A stretch of DNA of 64,000 nucleotides, taken from the NCBI RefSeq assembly GCF_000963255.1, contig NZ_JYOV01000002.1, forward strand, positions 1-64,000. Reading direction: 5' to 3'. Below the pieces are notes generated by a model. The model made no database searches. It saw only the letters and a program-made list of their open reading frames with translations, and had not been told where the DNA came from. Source of the stretch: Streptococcus infantis (GTDB taxonomy: Bacteria; Bacillota; Bacilli; Lactobacillales; Streptococcaceae). The position numbers were made by a program, and so were the translations under genes. Positions 56,789 through 64,000 of the stretch are shown here, piece by piece. Every line of letters begins with the position of its first letter. Positions within the stretch are counted from its first letter, which is position 1.

Positions 56789-59422
56789 ATGGACAAGAAA
56801 AAATTATTACTAATTGACGGTTCTTCAGTTGCTTTCCGAGCATTTTTTGCCCTTTATCAGCAACTAGATCGTTTTAAAAATGACAATGGACTACATACCA
56901 ATGCAATCTATGGTTTTCATTTGATGCTAAATCACCTGTTGGAGCGTGTTCAACCGAGTCATATCTTGGTTGCTTTTGATGCGGGTAAAACGACTTTCCG
57001 TACAGAGATGTATGCTGATTATAAGGGTGGTCGTGCTAAGACTCCAGATGAGTTTCGCGAGCAATTCCCTTTTATTCGTGAGTTGCTAGATCATCTTGGG
57101 ATTCGTCATTATGAGTTAGACCAGTATGAGGCGGATGATATCATTGGTACCTTGGGTCGTTTGGCTGAAAAGGATTCATTTGATGTAACTATCGTCAGTG
57201 GAGACAAGGACTTGATCCAGTTGACAGATGAACATACAGTGGTTGAGATTTCTAAGAAAGGTGTAGCTGAGTTTGAGGCATTTACACCAGAATATCTCAT
57301 GGAAAAGATGGGCCTCACACCAACTCAGTTCATTGATCTTAAAGCCCTCATGGGAGATAAGTCAGATAATATCCCTGGTGTAACTAAGATTGGTGAAAAG
57401 ACGGGTATCAAGCTCTTGTTAGAACATGGCTCGCTCGAAGGTATTTATGAAAATATCGATGGGATGAAGGCTTCTAAGATGAAGGAAAATCTCATCAATG
57501 ATAAGGAGCAAGCCTTTCTGTCTAAAACACTGGCAACGATTGATACGAAAGCACCGATTGAGATTGGACTGGATGATTTGGTTTATAGCGGTCCAGATGT
57601 GGAAAATCTTGGGAAATTCTATGATGAGATGGGCTTTAAACAACTCAAGCAAGCCTTGAATGCTTCTCAGACTAACCAAGCTGAGACTTTGAATTTCACT
57701 ATGGTGGATAAAGTGAGTCAAGATATGCTGAGTGAAGACTCCATCTTCCACTTTGAACTCTTTGGAGAAAACTACCATACAGATGACTTGATTGGCTTTG
57801 CCTGGTCTTGCGGAGACAAACTCTACGCCACAGACAATCTTGAACTTTTGCAAGACCCGATTTTCAAGGACTTTTTAGAAAAAACAGCTCTGAAAGTGTA
57901 TGATTTTAAGAAAGCAAAAGTTCTCTTAAATCGCTTTGGCTTGAATTTGCAGGCTCCTGCTTTTGACAGTCGTTTGGCCAAATACCTTCTCTCTACTGTC
58001 GAGAATAATGAAATTTCAACTATTTCTAGTCTCTATGGTCAAACTTACCTAGTCGATGATGAAACCTTCTACGGTAAGGGTGTCAAGAAAGCTATCCCTG
58101 AGCGAGAGAAATTCTTGGAACACTTAGCTCGTAAGGTTGCTGTATTGGTTGAGACAGAGCCTGTCTTACTTGAAAAATTAAGCGAAAACGGACAACTTGA
58201 CCTTCTTTATGACATGGAGCAACCTCTAGCCTTTGTCCTTGCTAAGATGGAAATAGCTGGGATCAAGGTCAAAAAAGAAACACTTCTTGAGATGCAGGCT
58301 GAAAATGAGCTTGTCATTGAAAAGCTGACGCAAGAGATTTATGAGTTGGCTGGTGAGGAGTTTAATATCAACTCACCTAAGCAATTGGGCGTCCTTCTTT
58401 TTGAAAAACTAGGTCTCCCTCTCGAATATACCAAGAAAACCAAGACGGGCTACTCGACAGCCGTGGATGTATTGGAGCGTCTAGCTCCTATTGCACCAAT
58501 CGTCAAGAAAATTCTCGATTACCGTCAGATTGCTAAGATTCAATCCACTTATGTGATTGGTTTGCAGGACTGGATTTTAGCTGATGGTAAGATTCACACG
58601 CGCTATGTGCAAGATTTGACTCAGACAGGTCGTCTGTCTAGTGTCGATCCAAACTTGCAAAATATCCCTGTTCGTTTGGAACAAGGGCGCCTCATTCGTA
58701 AGGCTTTCGTGCCAGAATGGGAGGACAGTGTCCTTCTCAGCTCGGACTATTCACAGATTGAGTTGCGCGTTTTGGCACATATCTCTAAAGATGAGCACTT
58801 GATTAAGGCTTTCCAAGAAGGAGCTGACATCCATACCTCGACAGCCATGCGGGTCTTTGGAATTGAACGACCTGAGGATGTAACTCCAAACGACCGTCGC
58901 AATGCCAAGGCTGTGAACTTTGGAGTGGTTTACGGAATTTCAGACTTTGGTTTATCTAATAATCTGGGCATCAGTCGTAAAGAGGCTAAAGCCTACATTG
59001 ATACCTACTTTGAACGCTTCCCAGGTATTAAAAACTACATGGATGAAGTGGTGCGTGAAGCGCGTGATAAGGGTTATGTAGAGACTCTCTTCAAACGTCG
59101 TCGTGAGTTGCCAGATATCAATTCGCGCAACTTTAACATTCGTGGTTTTGCGGAACGTACAGCCATCAACTCACCTATCCAAGGATCGGCTGCAGATATT
59201 CTCAAAATCGCTATGATTCAGCTGGATAAAGCATTGGTAGAGGGTGGTTATCAGACTAAGATGCTTCTACAAGTACACGATGAAATTGTTCTTGAAGTTC
59301 CTAAGTCAGAATTAGCTGCCATCAAAAAACTCGTCAAGCAAACCATGGAAGAAGCTATTCAACTCAGTGTGCCCCTCATTGCTGATGAAAATGAAGGCGT
59401 AACTTGGTATGAAGCCAAGTAG
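56789..59422 (+). CDS. polA: DNA polymerase I
   Basis: An 877-residue repair and Okazaki-fragment polymerase. The N-terminal 5' nuclease domain (about 1-290, LLLIDGSSVAFRAFFAL; QYEADDIIGT) is followed by a 3'-exonuclease-like domain lacking the usual catalytic acids and by the polymerase domain with LSSDYSQIELRVLAH, RRNAKAVNFGVVYG and VHDEIVLEVP. I chose the ATG at 56789 (MDKKKLLLIDG); an upstream in-frame ATG at 56753 lies before the -10 element. Length equals the pneumococcal enzyme I recall. Confidence 0.96.
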   Translation: MDKKKLLLIDGSSVAFRAFFALYQQLDRFKNDNGLHTNAIYGFHLMLNHLLERVQPSHILVAFDAGKTTFRTEMYADYKGGRAKTPDEFREQFPFIRELLDHLGIRHYELDQYEADDIIGTLGRLAEKDSFDVTIVSGDKDLIQLTDEHTVVEISKKGVAEFEAFTPEYLMEKMGLTPTQFIDLKALMGDKSDNIPGVTKIGEKTGIKLLLEHGSLEGIYENIDGMKASKMKENLINDKEQAFLSKTLATIDTKAPIEIGLDDLVYSGPDVENLGKFYDEMGFKQLKQALNASQTNQAETLNFTMVDKVSQDMLSEDSIFHFELFGENYHTDDLIGFAWSCGDKLYATDNLELLQDPIFKDFLEKTALKVYDFKKAKVLLNRFGLNLQAPAFDSRLAKYLLSTVENNEISTISSLYGQTYLVDDETFYGKGVKKAIPEREKFLEHLARKVAVLVETEPVLLEKLSENGQLDLLYDMEQPLAFVLAKMEIAGIKVKKETLLEMQAENELVIEKLTQEIYELAGEEFNINSPKQLGVLLFEKLGLPLEYTKKTKTGYSTAVDVLERLAPIAPIVKKILDYRQIAKIQSTYVIGLQDWILADGKIHTRYVQDLTQTGRLSSVDPNLQNIPVRLEQGRLIRKAFVPEWEDSVLLSSDYSQIELRVLAHISKDEHLIKAFQEGADIHTSTAMRVFGIERPEDVTPNDRRNAKAVNFGVVYGISDFGLSNNLGISRKEAKAYIDTYFERFPGIKNYMDEVVREARDKGYVETLFKRRRELPDINSRNFNIRGFAERTAINSPIQGSAADILKIAMIQLDKALVEGGYQTKMLLQVHDEIVLEVPKSELAAIKKLVKQTMEEAIQLSVPLIADENEGVTWYEAK

Positions 59423-59445
59423 AAAATAGACTATTAAACAAAAAG

Positions 59446-59484
59446 AAATCCCCTTGAACAGTAACGTTTAAGGGGATTTTTGCT
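59446..59484 (+). terminator. Terminator after polA
   Basis: AAATCCCCTT and AAGGGGATTT pair, with an extra GAAC/GTTT part, and T residues follow. Confidence 0.88.
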
Positions 59485-59539
59485 GATAAAATTCTTGCAA
59501 GCAGAGATAAAAGCGATTTTATCTAGCTAGTAGTAGAAT

Positions 59540-60988
59540 TTATTTGATTTGTTTCTTTTGTTCTTTTTTGGCAAGTACTGGTAGAATCACACCTAATCCA
59601 ATAAGAATAATTGGAGTCAAGATGTTTGTAAGAAGAGAGAATTGCCAAGCAGTTGGATTCTCAGCGTAGTTAATTTTTGGAACCATACCAAGGATACAAG
59701 CAAAGGCAGTAAAGAGGAAGCACCAAGTACCGATAATAAAGCCAAACTTAGGATTGTTCACAAACTTGTATTCGGCATTTTTGTATGTTTTCCAAGCACG
59801 GTTGAGCATCATGTAGGCAAGGAATACCCAGAGGTAACGCATTGGCATTACGATAGAATTGAGGTTGGTCATCCATTTTACAAGTCCGTCAATTTCTTGA
59901 ATACCAAAAATTGGAAGGATGATGATAAGGCTAACGAGGACACCTGTAAGAAGGTAGCCGTTAATGAGGACACCTTTTTCAGTACGTTTGCGAAGCCAGC
60001 TTGGGATGTAGTTTTCATCAGCGTTATTGAGAAGGATTTGCAATGGTGCGTCAATAGAGAAGGCAAGTGCAGCGATTTGTCCGACCATGTTTGTAAGAGC
60101 GTAGATCACGACAAAGAGGTTTCCAACTCCCCAAGAATTTCCTAACATTTGGAAGGCTTGATAAGCACCATTACGCATGAGGTCTTCAGGGATGTTATTG
60201 CCATCAAATAGCATTCCCATGGCAACTGATCCGAGGATAGCAGAGAGCCCCACCATGATGGCCATGACAATCATACCTTTTGGAAATTCTTTTGCAGGGT
60301 TGCGGGTTTGATTAACATAAGGGGAAATTTTTTCACAACCACCAACTGCAAAGACTAGTAGTGAAATCGTTGTAAAATAAGAAAAATCAAAGTTTGGAAT
60401 GTAGGTGCTCAGTTGATCCATGTGCGGTGTCGCAAATTGGATGTCTGGTTTAATGAAAGGCAGACCGACAGCCAAAAGCACAAAGAGTAAAGACATAATC
60501 AACATAGCACTTCCTGCCAAGCTACCAATGACTTTTAGAGTTGCCAATCCCTTTGTAGAAAGGTAGAGGAAAAGTCCAAAGATTAGCAAGCAGAGAATAA
60601 CGATCCAGTGGATGTCGATTTGTTTAAGGAATTGTCCGTTACCTTGCAAGGCCCAACCAAGCGGAATTAGAATTCCTTGAGGTTTTTGTGCGAGATAAGG
60701 GATGTGCACAACCCAGTAGGTCCAAGCAGCAAAGTAGGCTAAACGTTTGGTTGATGTTTTTTCAACCCAGTCACTAACACCACTTCCACTTTCCTTAAAG
60801 GTAGAACCTAGTTGTCCAACGATGAGGGAATAAGGGATGAAGTAGAGTGCGAGGATTAAAATCCAAGATACGACGACTGAAATTCCCTGTTGAGAATAGT
60901 TGTTGACGACGTTTCCTAGCCCCCAAACCATGTTGAAGGCAATCAGAGAAACCATCAGCCAATTAAGTTGGTGTTGATCTTTTTTCAT
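59540..60988 (-). CDS. APC-superfamily amino-acid permease (YjeM-like)
   Basis: A 482-residue integral membrane transporter with about 12 hydrophobic segments. The first helix (MVSLIAFNMVWGLGNVVNN) has the broken GxG-type motif of APC permeases, and FAVGGCEKISPYVNQTRNPAKEFPKG matches helix 6 and the following loop. The closest family I recognise is YjeM-like; the substrate cannot be told. Transcribed alone, from an extended -10 (TGATATACT), with AAAGGAGA before the ATG. Confidence 0.87.
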   Translation of the reverse strand: MKKDQHQLNWLMVSLIAFNMVWGLGNVVNNYSQQGISVVVSWILILALYFIPYSLIVGQLGSTFKESGSGVSDWVEKTSTKRLAYFAAWTYWVVHIPYLAQKPQGILIPLGWALQGNGQFLKQIDIHWIVILCLLIFGLFLYLSTKGLATLKVIGSLAGSAMLIMSLLFVLLAVGLPFIKPDIQFATPHMDQLSTYIPNFDFSYFTTISLLVFAVGGCEKISPYVNQTRNPAKEFPKGMIVMAIMVGLSAILGSVAMGMLFDGNNIPEDLMRNGAYQAFQMLGNSWGVGNLFVVIYALTNMVGQIAALAFSIDAPLQILLNNADENYIPSWLRKRTEKGVLINGYLLTGVLVSLIIILPIFGIQEIDGLVKWMTNLNSIVMPMRYLWVFLAYMMLNRAWKTYKNAEYKFVNNPKFGFIIGTWCFLFTAFACILGMVPKINYAENPTAWQFSLLTNILTPIILIGLGVILPVLAKKEQKKQIK

Positions 60989-61108
60989 AATGTCTCCTTT
61001 TCTATTAGTTTCAGTATATCATGTTTTTTTGAAAGCGCCTAACAAAATTCGAAATTTCCTATAAAAAATGTAGGGGGGATTTATCAGATGGAGTTTGTAC
61101 TTGAGTAA

Positions 61109-61140
61109 AAGTTATACACAATCTGTGGATAACTTTGTGA
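61109..61140. repeat. DnaA-box palindrome, copy 1
   Basis: TTATACACA (61112-61120) and TGTGGATAA (61124-61132) are inverted and three bases apart. With flanks the arms extend to AAAGTTAT/ATAACTTT, followed by GTG. The same 33-base unit, with three substitutions, recurs at 61316. Confidence 0.85.
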
Positions 61141-61315
61141 AATAAACAATTGTTTTCCAAATGTTAGTTTAGAAAAAAGAGATAGAATGTATGAGTTGGG
61201 TACTAAGCTAGTCAGTTATAAAGACTGATAGGACAGGATATTGAGGGTGTTTTAGTTTAGGATGTCAAAAAAATGGTTGAGAGAAATCGTTTGGAAGTCT
61301 ATGAAATTGATTTGA

Positions 61316-61347
61316 AAGTTATGCACAACCTGTGGATAACTTTGTGG
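61316..61347. repeat. DnaA-box palindrome, copy 2
   Basis: TTATGCACA (61319-61327) and TGTGGATAA (61331-61339), inverted, three-base spacer, with the same AAAGTTAT/ATAACTTT arms and trailing TTTGTG. It lies 207 bases from copy 1. Confidence 0.85.
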
Positions 61348-61366
61348 AAGATTTACTATTAATCAG

Positions 61367-61395
61367 AAAATCCCCCTGTACATGACAAAGGGATT
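61367..61395 (-). terminator. Terminator after the GH92 gene
   Basis: On the minus strand AAATCCC and GGGATTTT pair around a loop of about 13 bases and T residues follow, just after the GH92 stop. Confidence 0.75.
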
Positions 61396-61402
61396 TGAAC
61401 TA

Positions 61403-63487
61403 TTAGTGATTTGGTAACCAGCTGAGGGTAAAGTCGAGAGATTGGGCGTTTAGCAAATCCTGGTGACCAATACTCTGAACTTCTTTTCCGTCAAGATGAC
61501 AGTCTTGTACAAAGTGGAAGTGTTCATGATTTTGCTGAGTACGAACATCCAACCACTGGTCTTTTTCTGCAAGATAGACACGAAGGTGATCAAAGAGCGG
61601 AATTCCAAGATCATAGCTTGCTTTTCCTGGGCAGGTTGGATAAAGCCCAAGAGTGGACCAGACATACCAAGCCGATAAACTGCCGTTATCCTCATCTCCT
61701 GGATAAGCATCCCAGCCAGCTCGAAAGGCTTTTTGACGGAGAGTCTTGATTAAGAGACTGGTATATTGGGGATAATTACTGTAGCGGAACAGATAAGGGA
61801 TGTGGAAGCTTGGTTGGTTTGAAATGGCTAGTTGACCAAAAGGTGCTGTTGCCATTTCGCTCATCTCGTGAATTTCATATCCATAACCCGTCGTTTCAAA
61901 GAGTGGGAGACTTTGACAAGCTTTTAAGAGATAATTGCTAAAGGCTTCTTTCCCACCCATTAGTTGACTAAGTCCAGAAATATCGTGTAAGACACCGAGA
62001 CTGGCTTGGATGGCTGAACACTCAGCATAATCACGGCCCCAACTGTAAGGAGAAAAGTCAGGACGGAAGTTACCATCTACATCACGCGCCCTCATATAAC
62101 CTGTCTCAGGGTCAAATAGGTTTTGATAGTTCTTAGAATATTGAGTATAGGTCTGAGCTAGCTCTGCTTGATCTAATTTTGCTGCGCAAGTAGAGATACA
62201 AAAATCACTGTAAGCATAGTCTAGTGTGTGACTGACACTTTCGTGGTGGTCTGTGGATAGATATCCTAGCTTTTGGTATTGTTCCAGGCCGTGTCGTCCG
62301 TTGATAGCTTTTGGATCTGCATTGGTTGCAGTTTCAATCATGGCTTTAAGAAATTCTTCTTCAAGATCAGGTGCCATGCCTTTACAAGCACTATCGGCAA
62401 TAAGACCATCAATCAAGGTGCCAGGCATCATGCCTCTTTCATCAGGGGCAAGCCACTTAGGGAGGTATCCGGTGTTACGGTAGCTATTGAGGAAGCCTTC
62501 GAGAAACTGACGATAGTGCTCTGGAATAATCAAGGCAAAGAGTGGGAATGACGTGCGGAAGGTATCCCAAAAACCATTGTTGGTAAAGAGAAGACCTGGT
62601 TTAACTGTTCCTGAAGCGAGGTCCATATGGATGCTTTCACCCTGCTCAGTTACCTCATAAAATGTTTGCGGGAAGAGGAAAAGCCTGTAGAGGCAGTGGT
62701 CAAAAAATGTTCGGTTTACTGGACCAGTTTCCACGACATCAAATCGTCCTAGAAGATCTTCCCAACTTGCTTTGGCAACTGCTTTTGTTTCTTCAAAATC
62801 CTGTTCAGGGAGATTAAAGAGGGCCTGTTCTTTGGAAATAAAGGAAGTTGCTAGTTGAACTTGAGCATCCGATTCGTCTAAGTCAATTCGCCAGTCCTGT
62901 CCCTCTTGCGTAATAGAAAGGATTTCTACAGAAAATGCGAGTGCAGCATACATGACGAGAGGACTTTTATTGGTTTCGGTTTCACCTTCTTGTCTCAGGG
63001 TCATAGTTCGCTTATCGACTTGTTCAACTGTCAGTTCATCTGCTGCGTGAAGATAGAGGGAGAGGGCTTTTCCTTGTATCTGTCTTAGTTGAATAGAAGC
63101 TCCATAGCAAGTAGGACTTAGCTGCGTTTCAATCTGATAACGCTCAGAAAAAATCTTTAAAAAATGAGGATTAAAAATAGCACGTTCAAGATTATAAGAA
63201 GATTGACGATGAAAGAGAGTATCGCCGCTGATTTCTCCTGTAATTGGTGTCAGCAAGAGCCAAGAGTAGTCGCCAATCCAAGGGCTAGGTTGGTGGGTTA
63301 GTCGAATACCCTGAAAGATAGGAAGATGGGAATCAAAGAACCAAGATCCTTCCTGGTCACTAGTTTGGAGGACAAAATAATTCATGCCAAAAGGAACACC
63401 TGTGTAGGGTAGGGTGTTTCCTCGTGAAAATGCATGTTTACTGGCTGTTCCAAAACGCGTATCAATGGATTCAAGTATAGGTTTCAT
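61403..63487 (-). CDS. GH92 family alpha-mannosidase
   Basis: A 694-residue glycoside hydrolase of family 92, calcium-dependent exo-alpha-mannosidases (commonly alpha-1,2) that trim host high-mannose N-glycans. An N-terminal beta-sandwich precedes an (alpha/alpha)6 barrel with FTNNGFWDTFRTSFPLF, SYRNTGYLPKWLAPDERGMMPG and the conserved end segment YPGDEDNGSLSAWYVWSTLG. No signal peptide, so it acts inside on imported glycans. Divergent from the GH125 gene, its likely pathway partner. Confidence 0.93.
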   Translation of the reverse strand: MKPILESIDTRFGTASKHAFSRGNTLPYTGVPFGMNYFVLQTSDQEGSWFFDSHLPIFQGIRLTHQPSPWIGDYSWLLLTPITGEISGDTLFHRQSSYNLERAIFNPHFLKIFSERYQIETQLSPTCYGASIQLRQIQGKALSLYLHAADELTVEQVDKRTMTLRQEGETETNKSPLVMYAALAFSVEILSITQEGQDWRIDLDESDAQVQLATSFISKEQALFNLPEQDFEETKAVAKASWEDLLGRFDVVETGPVNRTFFDHCLYRLFLFPQTFYEVTEQGESIHMDLASGTVKPGLLFTNNGFWDTFRTSFPLFALIIPEHYRQFLEGFLNSYRNTGYLPKWLAPDERGMMPGTLIDGLIADSACKGMAPDLEEEFLKAMIETATNADPKAINGRHGLEQYQKLGYLSTDHHESVSHTLDYAYSDFCISTCAAKLDQAELAQTYTQYSKNYQNLFDPETGYMRARDVDGNFRPDFSPYSWGRDYAECSAIQASLGVLHDISGLSQLMGGKEAFSNYLLKACQSLPLFETTGYGYEIHEMSEMATAPFGQLAISNQPSFHIPYLFRYSNYPQYTSLLIKTLRQKAFRAGWDAYPGDEDNGSLSAWYVWSTLGLYPTCPGKASYDLGIPLFDHLRVYLAEKDQWLDVRTQQNHEHFHFVQDCHLDGKEVQSIGHQDLLNAQSLDFTLSWLPNH

Positions 63488-63536
63488 AGTAATCCCTTCA
63501 GTAGTTTTCTACATTATATCAGAAAAAGGAGACTTT

Positions 63537-63552
63537 TAGAAAGCGACTTCAA
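63537..63552. promoter_or_regulatory. Candidate cre (CcpA) site between mannosidase genes
   Basis: TAGAAAGCGACTTCAA matches the catabolite-responsive element WTGNAARCGNWWWCAW at all but two positions. It lies in the shared 171-base regulatory gap of GH92 and GH125. CcpA control of glycan-use genes is typical in streptococci; this site is only a candidate. Confidence 0.4.
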
Positions 63553-63658
63553 AATATAACAATTTTGTAGAATAATGACTAACATTTGTGTATATATTTT
63601 CTGGACTAAAAGCTATATACTGAAAATGAAAATCTGTTTGAAAGAGGCAAAATAGTTT

Positions 63659-64000
63659 ATGGTTTATTCAAAAGAAATTGTCAGAGAGTGGCTAGATGAG
63701 GTAGCAGAGCGTGCCAAGGAGCATCCTGAGTGGGTTGATGTCTTTGAACGTTGCTACACAGACACTTTAGACAATACAGTTGAGATTTTAGAAGATGGTT
63801 CGACCTTTGTACTGACGGGAGATATCCCAGCTATGTGGCTTCGTGACTCAACTGCTCAGCTGAGACCTTACCTCCATGTGACTAAAAGAGACCCTCGTTT
63901 GCGTCAAACCATTGCAGGTTTGGTCAAACGTCAGATGACTTTGATTCTCAAAGATCCCTATGCCAACTCCTTCAACATTGAAGAGAACTGGAAGGGGCAC
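63659..64000 (+). CDS. GH125 exo-alpha-1,6-mannosidase, N-terminal part (partial)
   Basis: An ATG at 63659 after AAAGAGG opens a frame running off the right edge (114 codons). It reads MVYSKEIVREWLDEVAERAK..., LTGDIPAMWLRDSTAQLRPY and NSFNIEENWKGH, the start of the family GH125 (alpha/alpha)6 barrel known from pneumococcus as an exo-alpha-1,6-mannosidase. Catalytic residues lie beyond the window except the conserved WLRDS region. It faces away from the GH92 gene and probably continues into further mannosidase genes. Confidence 0.93.
   Translation, partial: MVYSKEIVREWLDEVAERAKEHPEWVDVFERCYTDTLDNTVEILEDGSTFVLTGDIPAMWLRDSTAQLRPYLHVTKRDPRLRQTIAGLVKRQMTLILKDPYANSFNIEENWKGH

Larger units (their letters stand above)
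60989..61402. other. Gene-free gap with two DnaA-box palindromes
   Basis: This 414-base gap between the divergently oriented promoters' ends holds no convincing gene. It contains the permease promoter, two near-identical DnaA-box palindromes (61112-61132 and 61319-61339) and the GH92 terminator (61367-61395). The 186 bases between the palindromes show no motif I recognise. Confidence 0.7.

Noticed and set aside
61025-61042. A cre-like sequence (TTGAAAGCGCCTAACA) near the permease promoter
   Set aside because: The two halves are one base too far apart for the cre consensus, so I do not call it.

Overview
The window is a 64 kb chromosomal segment spanning the replication origin of a mitis-group Streptococcus (close to S. 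mitis, S. oralis and S. infantis; the exact species cannot be settled from sequence reading alone). Low G+C content, the gene order htrA-parB-dnaA-dnaN-ychF-pth-mfd, an adjacent comCDE locus, a choline-binding CbpD and pneumococcus-like protein sequences support this. As I recall the pneumococcal map, most of the window is syntenic with the two ends of that chromosome, joined here across the origin.

Layout. 1-1.5 kb: the 5' half of a 16S rRNA gene (minus strand), its promoter, tRNA-Glu, and a decayed remnant of comX (the competence sigma factor). 1.5-13 kb (minus): ftsH, hpt, tilS, a beta-lactamase-fold protein, a 40-residue protein, divIC, rqcP, mfd, pth, ychF, a DUF951 gene. 13-16.6 kb (minus): dnaN, dnaA, parB, with DnaA boxes on both sides of dnaA (oriC). 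16.7-18.5 kb: htrA (minus, with a CiaR site) and rlmH (plus, probably leaderless). 18.6-21.2 kb: tRNA-Arg, comC, comD, comE, a defective tRNA-Glu and tRNA-Asn. 21.4-31.9 kb: a TetR regulator and its divergent YhgE/Pip target with twin operators, a YfhO protein, an ABC-F ATPase, trpS, guaB. 32-44 kb: recF and yaaA (minus), then two M16 peptidase homologues, rodZ, pgsA, ecfA1A2T, mreCD, pcsB and a FemABX-type aminoacyltransferase. 44.4-56.7 kb: rpsB-tsf, cysK, a PH-domain gene with yigZ, comFA-comFC, hpf, gdpP-rplI-dnaB-veg and cbpD. 56.8-64 kb: polA, an amino-acid permease, and divergent GH92 and GH125 mannosidase genes, the last cut by the window edge.

How the genes work together. The window combines replication initiation and segregation (dnaA, dnaN, parB, three parS sites, DnaA boxes), competence (comCDE with ComE direct repeats; comFA with a perfect SigX box; cbpD with a variant box), wall growth and division (divIC, rodZ, mreCD, pcsB, the FemABX protein), translation and its quality control (rqcP, pth, trpS, rpsB, tsf, hpf, ychF, ABC-F), and host-glycan mannose trimming (GH92, GH125).

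Most notable observations: the comX relic at the canonical comX position beside an otherwise intact competence set; a mature CSP sequence (EWRPPYTINNFLFPKRK) that I do not recognise as a described pherotype; a repeated DnaA-box palindrome (two inverted boxes three bases apart) at oriC, at htrA/rlmH, and twice in a gene-free gap about 45 kb away; a degenerate tRNA-Glu; three predicted leaderless mRNAs (rlmH, comFA, polA); and a FemABX gene inserted between pcsB and rpsB. I found no CRISPR array, insertion sequence, prophage or obvious new defence system.
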